Assembly (NCBI GenBank): GCA_029974985.1
Contig: JARKQC010000097.1
Location: 37,654-101,653, forward strand
DNA: 64,000 bases
From: Bacteroidota bacterium
Lineage (GTDB): Bacteria; Bacteroidota; Ignavibacteria; Kapaibacteriales; UBA2268
Reading direction: 5' to 3'
The notes below the pieces were generated by a model that worked only from the letters and a program-made list of their open reading frames with translations, was not told the DNA's origin and searched no databases. Shown piece after piece: positions 56,101-64,000 of this stretch. The position numbers were made by a program, and so were the translations under genes. How positions within the stretch are numbered: position 1 is the stretch's first letter; each line of letters starts with the position of its first letter.

Positions 56101-56252
56101 TTGGGGAAACTGAGGCAACGGGGCATGCCACATTGTCTATAAACTTCTCAACTACACTTTAAAAGTAGTAGGACATCTGGGAAACTGAGGCAATGGAGTA
56201 TGCCCTGTTGTCTATAAACTACTCTACTAGACTTTAAAAGAGTAGGACAACT
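56101..56252. repeat. Two tandem ~76-bp hairpin repeats
   Basis: Two adjacent copies of about 76 bp share GGGAAACTGAGGCAA, TTGTCTATAAACT and ACTTTAAAAG. Each ends in an imperfect hairpin (ACTAC-GTAGT, CTACTCT-AGAGTAG) and the string GTAGGACA(T/A)CT. The second runs directly into repeat copy B. Confidence 0.8.
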
Positions 56253-56630
56253 AGGAAAATGTACAATTTGTAAATATAATTTGGAGGATATGTAAACTTT
56301 ACTTATGTTAGTATTGTGTGGGTGGTCTTTTTTTATTTTACAATATTTATAATGGTTGCTAACTGTAGATATAACACATTTTACAAGATATTCGCAAAGC
56401 TTACTAAAGCGAAGCATAGCTTAATTACATTTATATATTTAAACTTTTTAGAATCTTTTCGTCTCTCACTTCTACCGCTCACTAATTCAAGTTATATAGT
56501 ATATCTTAATATCAAAGAAAAACAATTATTTTATATTAAATCCAAATTATTTTCACATCATAATAAATTTAAAATTCCCGGAGACACGGTTTGCGGCTGA
56601 GAGATTAATATTTAAAACTTTTCTGCCGCT
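56244..56630. repeat. Interspersed module repeat, copy B
   Basis: Copies B and C match from GGACAACT through GAAGCATAGC to the TTTGCGGC and CTG(C/T)CGCT ends, about 387 bp each. The frame across it codes 89-99 hydrophobic residues by chance. It ends 62 bp before the module B Cys-rich gene. Confidence 0.88.
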
Positions 56631-56691
56631 AAAAAATTGAAGTTTCGCAGAGACTTAAGTTTTTTAAAACTCAGTCGGTAAAGAAAAATTG

Positions 56692-57419
56692 ATGCGATTA
56701 AGAAAAAAAATAAATAATAAATTTTTTATTAATTATGGTGAATTAAATGTTTACTTTAAAACAAAAAAAGTCGGTAGTTTTATTATATCGGCTGTATTCT
56801 TTTCTATGTTGGTATTTTTTTACCAGAACGAAACAAAAGTAGAATGTCCCGCAGGTTATCAACAAGGTACGATTAACTTTATTTACAGGACATTTTCAGA
56901 TTATCCAATTAATAAAATAGCGGCTGAAAGCTCTATTCAACTAATATACTGTTATTATTGTAGTATGACTGGAATAGGATTTGATATTTACATTGATAGT
57001 TTTACGAAATTCGATGACGATGTGGCAATCAATCCGGATTTTTGGAGGCAAGCTGAAACTACTATGCTTAATGACCTTTTAAATAATTCGACCTGTATTG
57101 CACCATGTGATTGGAATGGATGGACTAATAAAACAGCAACTTTTTCCTATGTTAAATGCTGGAATAAAATCCATTACGATGGTACACCTATCGGACAGGT
57201 TACTTATAAGAGTTGTGAAGGAAGTGCTACGTGTAATTATGTTTACAAGGTATGTGTAGTATTTGACAAAATGGCTCACATCTAAACGAGGTGTTCGATC
57301 ACCAGTTTCCTTGGCCAGGTGAATCTTGTGGTTTATACGGCGAACCACCTAACCAACTTATACCAGGATATTGGGAAACAGGATGTTTTATGTTTGATTC
57401 AGATTGTCCTTATAGATAA
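56692..57419 (+). pseudogene. Module B cysteine-rich secreted protein, broken by a one-base deletion
   Basis: The open frame gives 197 residues and stops at 57285. A second frame, open from 57267 to 57419, continues the protein sense: after CVVFD it reads QNGSHLNEVFDHQFPWPG and on to GCFMFDSDCPYR. Restoring one C between 57265 and 57268 (GACAA to GACCAA) joins them into about 242 residues. A membrane or signal stretch (SFIISAVFFSMLVFFY, about 31-46) follows a long basic N-terminus. The C-terminal part has C-x5-C-x3-Y-x2-C, the same spacing as the module C protein. It lies after repeat B and before the interrupted propeller gene. Confidence 0.7.
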
Positions 57420-57436
57420 TCTGTAGAAGGTTTTGT

Positions 57437-57461
57437 GGGGAGAGAATTATGTTTTCTCCCC
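57437..57461 (+). promoter_or_regulatory. Intercistronic hairpin in module B
   Basis: The stem GGGGAGA pairs with TCTCCCC over an 11-base loop, 31 bp before the propeller gene start. Its place matches the module A hairpin and it may lower read-through between the two genes. Confidence 0.45.
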
Positions 57462-57491
57462 TTATTTAAAAATTTAATTTTGGAGAAGACA

Positions 57492-59822
57492 ATGAAAAAG
57501 TCAATCATATTAGTACTATTCATAATTTGCTCAGTCCAACTTATTTCACAGGAAATGGATTATGAAAAGCTTCATTTTGATCTTAGTGGCGTTATATCTT
57601 TAGAAAATAAATTAGTCGCTTACGGTAGTTCTGGTCATGTTTTAGTATCTATGGATAACGGTGAAACCTGGAATTCTGTTAAAATATTTGAAGATAGTGT
57701 TACTATCGAGAAAATGCTGATATATAATGGCTCTATATACGGTATATGTTTTAATGGAATTATATTCAAAACCGACTCTGATTTGAATTTGATCTCGTGG
57801 AGCCAAAATAATAATTCGAGCAAATACTATGATTTCGTAGTAAATGAAAATGCTTATATTCTAAGCTCAAATAATTCTATAAAAGTGTTAAATGCAGATT
57901 TTAAGCAAAGTGATGAAATTTTAATTGATACTTTGTACCCAGTAAGCAATATTGTTTATCTTAATAGTTATCTTTATTTAGCAACGCAGAAAGGTAAAAT
58001 TGTATCAGTAAACCTTTCAGATAATAATTCAATTTCACTGATTGATATCAGCAGTTCCGGTCTGGATGTAAAGCAGATAATAGCAAAAAACAATTCACTT
58101 TTATTGAATATTGACAATAATGCTTATGAATTGAACTTATTATCCGGAAATATAGAATTTTTATCTACCTCAGTATCACTTCTCGGCTTGTATGGTAACA
58201 ACATATATGATTTACGAAAAAAATCGAATACTTCAAAAAATGTAGCTTGGCTCGAATTATATAAGTTTGAAAATACTCATTTTGAGTTAGTTACCAAGGA
58301 TTCGATAGACAGATATGTAACACCAGACTTAAATATTCTTGATTATAAATTTGTAGATGCAAATAATTTAATTGCAGTAGGCACAAATAAAACGATTTAT
58401 ATTTCAAATTCAAAGGGAGAAAAATTTACTTTGAAATCTATGTATAAACTGTATGGCAACAAATACTGGCTTAATGAATTATCTGGTTATTCAATAAACA
58501 CACAAGGACAAATTTTCAGAACCGAAAATGGCGGCATTACCTAGCTTCCTCAAAAATTTACCGATAGTTATATACAATATGCTAAATATGAAGGTTCTTT
58601 GGAATCTACATTTTTTATGAATGAAAATGGAGTTGGTTTCTATTGGTTTGTTACTGGTGGCGTGCCAATAAAAGATACAACAAAAATATATAATACACTT
58701 TATACAGAGGATTTCGGTGAAACTTTTATAGGTGTTTGGGATTGGGGGTTTTGGAGTAAATTTTATGTAAGAGAATTTGCATCTCAGTTTGAAGTAGAAA
58801 CTATTAATATTAATAATTCCTTAATCACTTCAATTGTTCCGCAAAAAGGTGATTTTACCAAAAACAACCGGACATTTGTTTTTGAAATTGACCCTGAACA
58901 TCAGATTTCCAAATCAACAATAATTGATTCGATATCAATTGTTGCAATGACAAAATTTGAGGATAAACTTTACGCATTAATGTGGGAGAGACGCCACCCA
59001 AGCAAAGATATTCCATTTTGGTTTGATAGTACAAAAAAATGGATTGCAAGTTCAGTTGATATGGGTAAAAATTGGAATTATGAATTTGAACTATCAATTG
59101 ATAGTAATTCTATAGATCACTGTAGATATAAAAAAGATAATATTCTATTGATAGAACAACCAAATCAATACGTAAAAGTAAATGAAGATTCAAGCTATTC
59201 AATATATAGCCTGTATTACATAGATATTAAAAGCAAATCATATACTAGAATGTATTATGATACAACTTTTTATAATAAAGCAACGGGCTTATCTGAAGAC
59301 CGCCCTCAAATACGTATGATTTATAAAGATTATGTATATATTAAAAATAAATATGGCGAAAATGTAAAATGTAGTGTAAAGGATATTTACTCGCCAAAAT
59401 GGGAAAAAGTGAATTTTTTCTGGGATAATTCATTGTTTTCTGTGGTAGTCTATACAAATGATTCCATTATTTACTGTTCAGGTCAAAAATTTTATCCTAA
59501 ATCCACAACAAGTGTAGATGATAATCAGATAGAAAATGACAAAATTATTTTTGCTGTTCCTCCTTTTCCTCAGCCTGCAGTAAATAATGTAAATTTACAA
59601 TTTTATTTAGGTGAAAAAATAAATCATTCGGAGTGCCATATAGATATTTACAATATATACGGCATTAAAAAGAATTATGAACTATATATCAATTCATATC
59701 TTTTATCAGATAATTTGATAGAATTTAAATGGAATACTGAAAATACTGAAAGCGGAATATATTTGGTAAAATTTTCGGACAAATATAAATCCATTGTAAC
59801 AAAGGTAATTGTTGTAAAATGA
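57492..59822 (+). pseudogene. T9SS propeller protein interrupted by an in-frame TAG
   Basis: The start is ATG 57492 (TGGAGAAG before it), giving MKKSIILVLFIICSVQL as signal. The frame meets a TAG at 58542-58544 and reopens at once in the same frame, continuing to 59822. Around the stop the sequence is FRTENGGIT-stop-LPQKF; other Asp-box repeats here have GGxTW, so the stop replaces a Trp codon (TGG to TAG). The downstream half has Asp-box relatives (SSVDMGKNWNYEF) and ends in a type A T9SS domain (PPFPQPAVNNVNLQF ... GIYLVKFSDKYK). It would have been about 776 residues. Confidence 0.8.
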
Positions 59823-59863
59823 TTGTTAATGTAATAATTTTTGAAGATGTAGTGTTTTGTTTA

Positions 59864-59896
59864 AGTTGTCCTACACTTGCTAAGTGTAGGACAACT
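59864..59896. repeat. Hairpin repeat, AGTTGTCCTACACTT inverted
   Basis: Arms of 15 bases are perfectly complementary around a 3-base loop; GGGAAA follows the right arm. Confidence 0.9.
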
Positions 59897-59938
59897 GGGA
59901 AAGAAGTAAATATCTAAACAACTGTTATATATTGCTTT

Positions 59939-59971
59939 AGTTGTCCTACACCTCACAGGTGTAGGACAACT
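59939..59971. repeat. Hairpin repeat at the start of copy C
   Basis: A 15-bp perfect stem (AGTTGTCCTACACCT and its complement) with a 3-base loop. It belongs to the same family as the hairpin 43 bp upstream, with compensating changes in the stem (ACACTT/AAGTGT versus ACACCT/AGGTGT), so the pairing and not the exact sequence is kept. Confidence 0.9.
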
Positions 59972-60350
59972 GGGAAAATGTACAATTTGTAAAATTAATT
60001 TGGAGGATATATAAACTTTACTTATGTTAGTATTGTGTGGATGATCATTTTTTATTTTACAATATATATAATGGTTGCTAACTGTAGATATTGCAAATTT
60101 TACAAGGTATTCGCAATGCTCACTAAAGCGAAGCATAGCTTAATCCTATTTATATATTCAAACTTCTTAGAATCTTTTTACCTCTCTCTTCTATCTCTCA
60201 CTAATTCAAGTGATATAGTATATCCTAATATCAAAAGAATACAACTATTTTATATTAAATCTAAATTATTTTTACATCATAATAAATTTAAAATTCCGGG
60301 CATTGCGAGTTTGCGGCAGTTAAGATTATTTTAAGTCTTTTCTGTCGCTT
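59964..60350. repeat. Interspersed module repeat, copy C
   Basis: This copy spans the same length as copy B and shares GGACAACT, GTACAATTTGTAAA, GAAGCATAGC and CATCATAATAAATTT. Its right end (GCGAGTTTGCGGCAGTT) is nearly identical to copy A. It ends 125 bp before the module C Cys-rich gene. Confidence 0.9.
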
Positions 60351-60475
60351 ATCAAAGTTAATGCTATGTTTATGAGTTGATTTGCATAAACAGTTTATTG
60401 ATGTCTCAATAATAAAGTTAAGATTGTTGAGAAGAAAAAAAAGAATATTTGAAGCTTAATATAAAGGTTAATATC

Positions 60476-61261
60476 ATGTTTAAATCTACAAATTTTATCG
60501 CCTTAGTATTTGGATTACTTACATTTACAATAGCTAATAGTGTTTTAGCTGATGTACCTTGGTATGTAATAGATACTACTTATTCACCATGTTATCAAGA
60601 TCAGTTTACAGGATGTACTGATTGCGATTCAGCGATCGTAACAGAAACTATCATAATTGATGACTGTCCTTGTAAAGTTACTTATAAAATTTCTAATTGC
60701 AACTGCCCAGAGCCTCGGACTTTTGTTGAAATACTTTATATAAGGGTAGATATTTATTTTCCACCTCCTTGTGTCGCCCTTATTAACTATGTGCATCCAA
60801 ATTTCCCAACACCGAACATGGAAGGATATCAGTGGTTGCAGTCAAGAATATATGAAACACTTTTTAACAACATCTTTGATGCTGTTGCTGATGACTACCC
60901 ATGTGAAACTAAGAAGAAGTTTTTCTACTATTTTGAAGCATCTTGTCAAATGTTATGCGTACTTGGATTATCAGCGCCAGGACATCCAGATGCAATACTT
61001 TGGCTACCCAAATACTGCTCTCCGAAAGCTTGCTGTGCAACTGAATATATATACTGTAAAGATGTTGTGGCAGATAGTACAAAAAGAGAAATTATAAAAA
61101 CAGGCGGTGGTATTTGTGATGATGCGTTGCCGACTGAGCCCTGTCCAGAGCCCGGAATAGGACCTGCAGCACAGCCAATTTTAATAGATGGTATCCTTTA
61201 TAATATAATATGGGTTAATTCAACTGAGTGTACTGCTGTTTGCGGTCCACGAGACTTGTAA
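60476..61261 (+). CDS. Module C cysteine-rich secreted protein
   Basis: The start is ATG 60476, which gives a good signal peptide (cleaved near SVLA-D) and about 261 residues; the longer frame adds nine codons without a ribosome site. Over 20 cysteines are spread along the mature protein. They are clustered as SPCYQDQFTGCTDC, CPCKV and CNCPEP near the N-terminus, and KYCSPKACCATEYIYC further on. The last segment matches the module B protein in Cys and Tyr spacing. Exported proteins with this many cysteines normally form many disulfides. No known family was recognised. It precedes the intact T9SS propeller gene by 55 bp. Confidence 0.72.
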   Translation: MFKSTNFIALVFGLLTFTIANSVLADVPWYVIDTTYSPCYQDQFTGCTDCDSAIVTETIIIDDCPCKVTYKISNCNCPEPRTFVEILYIRVDIYFPPPCVALINYVHPNFPTPNMEGYQWLQSRIYETLFNNIFDAVADDYPCETKKKFFYYFEASCQMLCVLGLSAPGHPDAILWLPKYCSPKACCATEYIYCKDVVADSTKREIIKTGGGICDDALPTEPCPEPGIGPAAQPILIDGILYNIIWVNSTECTAVCGPRDL

Positions 61262-61316
61262 TTATTATAACTATACAATAAAAATATGTTTAAGATTAAA
61301 AGAAGGAAAAAATAAA

Positions 61317-63455
61317 ATGAAGAAATTAATTGTTTTACTAATTATTTTTGCATATCACTTATCTTATTCGCAATGGGAAGCTGTACCACCACTCCCAGCG
61401 AAATTACTTTATGGCTCACTTGCTACAATTGGAGATAATGTGTATGCAGGTAGTACCACAGCAGGTGTTTATTTATCTCAAGATAAGGGTGTAAATTGGA
61501 CGCCAAAAAATATCGGAGATACTAAGCCTCGTAGAGTAAAGGATATAGCATTGAGCGGGAATAATATTTTTGTAGCTACATCAGATAGCGGTGTATATCG
61601 CTCTAATGATATGGGTGATACTTGGATTAACTTGCTTGATGGTCTCGTATCTTTAGAAGTGAATGCAATAGCCGCAAGCGAGAATAATATCTTTGCGGGT
61701 ACGAATGCTGCAGGTATATTTTACTCATCTGATAATGGTGATACTTGGGTGGAAAGAAATAATGGCATATCAAATCTTGAAATTACAAAAATAGCTATAG
61801 ACGGTGAAAATATATTTGTAGGCACAAATGGCGGTGGAATGTTTTACTCAAATAATATGGGTAATGACTGGACACCAATAAATGAGGGTTTATCGGAAAG
61901 CGAAATCATACAAGTACGCTCGTTAGATTTAAATGGGAATAACGTTGCAATTAGTACAGAAGAGGGAATCTTTACCTCCAAAGACTTGGGTTTAACATGG
62001 TCACAGAAGTATATTTATCCAGCCATATTAAAATTTTATAATGATAAATTATATAGAATACCTGACTTTCCGAGTGAATTATGGGTATCGAATGATATGG
62101 GCGATACCTGGGAATTGATAAATAAATATGGCTTGAGTTACACTTATTCAGAGGATGGTAAAGGTTCTGCTTTTAGTAAAGGGGCAGTATCTTTCGCTTT
62201 CGTTGATGATAATATAATAGTTGGTACAAGGAATAATAGTATCAATGTATCAACGGATAATGGTAATACTTTCCATGCGAAATCTTTTTGGGAAGATGCT
62301 GTTACTTCAATATTAGTAACAAGTTCACACATATTCGTAACATCAAAAACATTGGGTGCTACTTTAAATCTTATAGGCGGCATATACAAATCAACTAATA
62401 TGGGCAATATTTGGAACTCAGGACTCGGGAATGTAAGTATTCAATCAACAGTTTCAAAGGGAGATACGATTTTTGCAGTTGGTGATCGCAAAGGAATATT
62501 TTATTCAACAGATTTTGGTGAATCTTGGAATGAAAAAGAATTAATTAATATAAATGAAAATGTATACGGTCTTTACCCATTAGCAATAAATGGTGATATT
62601 TGGGCTATACCAACTTCCACATTAGGTGTTTTAGTATCAACAGATGCGGGCAATTCTTGGAATAACAATCAAAACGGTCCTAAGGGTGCTCGGTGCGTAG
62701 CAATAGATGGTAATAATATATTTGTAGGTACTGCGGGTGTTACTGGCTTAGGTTTCTATTTATCTACTGACTATGGAGATACTTGGCAATCAAAGGGCTT
62801 AGATTCATTACAAGTTTATCAAATTGAGATAAGTGGAAATGATATTTTCGTCGGTACACAAAAAGGACTCTATCATTCTACTGATTATGGTGAAACCTGG
62901 GTACAAAAATTTTACGATATTTCTTTACCTTTTGTAACTAATTTTCTATACTATGAAGGTAATTTATTTATAAGCGCCACGGGAGCAGGATATGCAGTAA
63001 ATAGTTTTTATGTATCAAAAGATAAGGGTGATACTTGGGTACGAAAAGACCAAACACTCCCTAATAGCCATACTACCTTTTTTGATATGGGAGGTAGAAC
63101 AACAAATATTGTAGCAAAAGATGGCTATATCTACACAGTAGCCATAACAAGATCTTGCGTTTTTCGAGCAAAAATAAGCGACATGCTATCTACTGTTAGC
63201 GTAAATGATGATATTATTATTCATAATAATGGTATTAAGTTATATCCCAATCCTGCAGGTGATTTTATCAATATTGCTATAGATAATGATGCAGACTTAC
63301 TTGCCCGTGAGGTGCAAATACTTGATTTATTAGGTCTTGTTGTCTCAAAACAGGAGCTAACAGACGGCAATAACAGAATAGATATTTCTAATTTGCCCCG
63401 CGGCACTTATTTTATTAAAGTGGGAGATAGGGTAGAGAAGTTTGTGAAAATGTAG
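61317..63455 (+). CDS. T9SS-secreted Asp-box propeller protein (module C)
   Basis: The 712-residue protein has a signal peptide (cleaved near LSYS-Q). It then has about thirteen repeats of the form V/I-x-x-S-x-D-x-G-D-T-W, as in YRSNDMGDTW, YSSDNGDTW, YLSTDYGDTW and YVSKDKGDTW, alternating with NNIFVGT strands. These are Asp-box (BNR/sortilin-type) propeller blades. The end is a type A T9SS sorting domain (LYPNPAGDFINIAI ... GTYFIKVGDRVEKFVKM). It starts after AGAAGGA and ends before a terminator. It is the intact counterpart of the broken gene at 57492 and is cell-surface attached or released. Confidence 0.92.
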   Translation: MKKLIVLLIIFAYHLSYSQWEAVPPLPAKLLYGSLATIGDNVYAGSTTAGVYLSQDKGVNWTPKNIGDTKPRRVKDIALSGNNIFVATSDSGVYRSNDMGDTWINLLDGLVSLEVNAIAASENNIFAGTNAAGIFYSSDNGDTWVERNNGISNLEITKIAIDGENIFVGTNGGGMFYSNNMGNDWTPINEGLSESEIIQVRSLDLNGNNVAISTEEGIFTSKDLGLTWSQKYIYPAILKFYNDKLYRIPDFPSELWVSNDMGDTWELINKYGLSYTYSEDGKGSAFSKGAVSFAFVDDNIIVGTRNNSINVSTDNGNTFHAKSFWEDAVTSILVTSSHIFVTSKTLGATLNLIGGIYKSTNMGNIWNSGLGNVSIQSTVSKGDTIFAVGDRKGIFYSTDFGESWNEKELININENVYGLYPLAINGDIWAIPTSTLGVLVSTDAGNSWNNNQNGPKGARCVAIDGNNIFVGTAGVTGLGFYLSTDYGDTWQSKGLDSLQVYQIEISGNDIFVGTQKGLYHSTDYGETWVQKFYDISLPFVTNFLYYEGNLFISATGAGYAVNSFYVSKDKGDTWVRKDQTLPNSHTTFFDMGGRTTNIVAKDGYIYTVAITRSCVFRAKISDMLSTVSVNDDIIIHNNGIKLYPNPAGDFINIAIDNDADLLAREVQILDLLGLVVSKQELTDGNNRIDISNLPRGTYFIKVGDRVEKFVKM

Positions 63456-63461
63456 TGTCTT

Positions 63462-63500
63462 AAGATGTCCAACGCCTTCAAGTCGTTGGACATCTTTTTC
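63462..63500 (+). terminator. Terminator after the module C propeller gene
   Basis: The 13-bp stem AAGATGTCCAACG / CGTTGGACATCTT with a 9-base loop is followed by TTTTTC. The sequence GTCCAACG / CGTTGGAC echoes the GTCCTACAC hairpin family. Confidence 0.8.
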
Positions 63501-63539
63501 TATTAACGGTAGGATAGATATTCTTGTTTGTCGTTTTCA

Positions 63540-63620
63540 ATCTCAACCCCCAGCCCCTTCTCCAAAGGAGATGGGGAGTAAATGGATAAGCCCTTTCTTT
63601 TGGAGAGGGTTTGGGTGAGG
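63540..63620. repeat. Imperfect inverted repeat of CTCC/CCC type
   Basis: The left arm (CTCAACCCCCAGCCCCTTCTC) and the right arm (GAGAGGGTTTGGGTGAG) are roughly complementary, with an inner CTTCTCC-AAAGGAGA hairpin. Elements of this kind are common repetitive hairpins in bacterial intergenic DNA. No frame in it looks coding. Confidence 0.65.
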
Positions 63621-63628
63621 TAGTAATT

Positions 63629-63662
63629 AAGTTGTCCTACACTTCCAAAGTGTAGGACAACT
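63629..63662. repeat. Hairpin repeat, third member of the GTAGGACAACT family
   Basis: A 15-bp perfect stem (AGTTGTCCTACACTT) with a 4-base CCAA loop. The stem arms equal those at 59864. Confidence 0.9.
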
Positions 63663-63743
63663 AAAGAAAGCTCCCCTACGACTATGCTCAGGGTACGTGT
63701 AATTACGTTCATTGATAGGCTAAAATCTATCTATAAAAAAAAA

Positions 63744-63777
63744 CACCCCAAATATTTTTAAATCAATAATTGGGGTG
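63744..63777 (-). terminator. Terminator of the gene at the right edge
   Basis: On the minus strand the stem CACCCCAA / TTGGGGTG runs into nine T residues (plus-strand A run at 63735-63743), 26 bp beyond the stop of the edge gene. Confidence 0.8.
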
Positions 63778-63802
63778 CAAAAAACGATATGAAAATTATC
63801 TT

Positions 63803-64000
63803 TTAATCATCAAGGCTTTTACGCATTCTTAAATCATAATATTTTGGTCTTTCTTTAAAAACTTTTCTAAAAAATTCATTGCCATAACCGACGCCTTTCG
63901 GACTTCTGCCATTATCTTTATTAACGTCATTAATAAAACCGTCATTATATTTTGTTACCATAAATTCCCATAAATCTCTCCAACGATTAACTGTATTTTC
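63803..64000 (-). CDS. C-terminal end of a protein, possibly a C69/U34 dipeptidase
   Basis: The frame enters from beyond the window and stops at 63803, showing 65 residues. They read NRWRDLWEFMVTKYNDGFI, then GRSPKGVGYGNEFFRKVF and end YYDLRMRKSLDD. The LWEFMVTKYNDG segment reminds me of the C-terminus of secreted C69 (U34) dipeptidases, but with only the end visible that is a weak match. It is followed by a terminator. Confidence 0.4.
   Translation of the reverse strand, partial: ENTVNRWRDLWEFMVTKYNDGFINDVNKDNGRSPKGVGYGNEFFRKVFKERPKYYDLRMRKSLDD

Noticed and set aside
56316..56600. Frames of 89-99 residues inside repeat copies B and C (also 60035-60334, 53542-53871) as a conserved hydrophobic protein family
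   Set aside because: They read alike only because the DNA is repeated. The 77-bp tandem expansion in copy A shifts the frame, copies have no ribosome site, and the reverse strand is open too.
58542..58544. TAG recoded as an amino acid in this organism
   Set aside because: galE and ftsL end at TAG with normal family lengths, and only one internal TAG was found.
63503..63712. 69-residue minus-strand frame at the right end
   Set aside because: It consists of the inverted-repeat elements at 63540 and 63629 and has no coding character.

Overview
The window is AT-rich chromosomal DNA from a Gram-negative bacterium of the Bacteroidota/Chlorobi (FCB) group. Three proteins end in type IX secretion (T9SS) C-terminal sorting domains. 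The primary sigma factor is short and lacks region 1.1. The uppS-bamA-skp order, single-chain GlyRS and ThyX fit the same group. The very high A+T and the multihaem cytochromes suggest an Ignavibacteria- or Kapabacteria-like lineage, but that finer placement is inference. No tRNA, rRNA, CRISPR array or intact insertion sequence was seen.

Regions: (1) 1-15.4 kb is mostly housekeeping: a cut-off von Willebrand A protein, a cutA-radC-M16 peptidase operon, thyX, two LolA-like secreted proteins, a two-lipoyl E2 acyltransferase, dnaB, galE, bamD, an NlpC/P60 lipoprotein with an unlisted 34-residue membrane protein directly upstream, a transposase-derived protein with a degraded active site, and a GT4 glycosyltransferase. 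(2) 15.8-19.7 kb is an electron-transfer locus: a hexahaem lipoprotein, a predicted outer-membrane barrel with its own CXXCH haem motif, a Tat-exported Rieske lipoprotein and two duplicated monohaem cytochromes. (3) 19.7-53.2 kb is core genome: rpoD, a CTP-type protease, glyQS, a TPR membrane protein, an NdpA-like protein, rarA, a 1064-residue T9SS propeller protein, a tandem GT2 enzyme, an LRR protein, trhO, msrB, FKBP, ftsL-ftsI followed by a class D beta-lactamase and a hydrolase lacking its serine, then uppS-bamA-skp, a DUF4349 lipoprotein, an orphan antitoxin and an unusual GH13 protein.

(4) 53.2-63.8 kb is the accessory part and the most interesting. A roughly 260-390 bp non-coding repeat occurs three times (53559, 56244, 59964). 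Each copy lies just upstream of a module that opens with a small cysteine-rich exported protein. In modules B and C this is followed by a propeller protein with a T9SS domain. In module A it is followed by a secreted protein of unknown fold and a thioredoxin-like CXXC protein. Module B is decayed: its Cys-rich gene has a one-base deletion, and its propeller gene has TGG changed to TAG inside an Asp-box-like repeat. Module C is intact. Hairpin repeats carrying GTAGGACAACT sit at the module boundaries, and copy A contains an eight-unit 11-bp tandem array. I read this as a repeat-bounded, duplicating family of secreted effector or surface cassettes. The sequence gives structure and decay, not function.

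Likely working relations: BamA, BamD and Skp build the outer membrane that carries the cytochrome barrel and the T9SS cargo. The c-type cytochromes and Rieske protein form a periplasmic or cell-surface redox chain. FtsL, FtsI and the class D beta-lactamase share one transcription unit in septal wall synthesis. Start codons were re-assigned downstream of the longest open frame at 15851, 17044, 18291, 44420, 44762, 51166, 57492 and 60476 because of ribosome-binding sites or signal peptides there.
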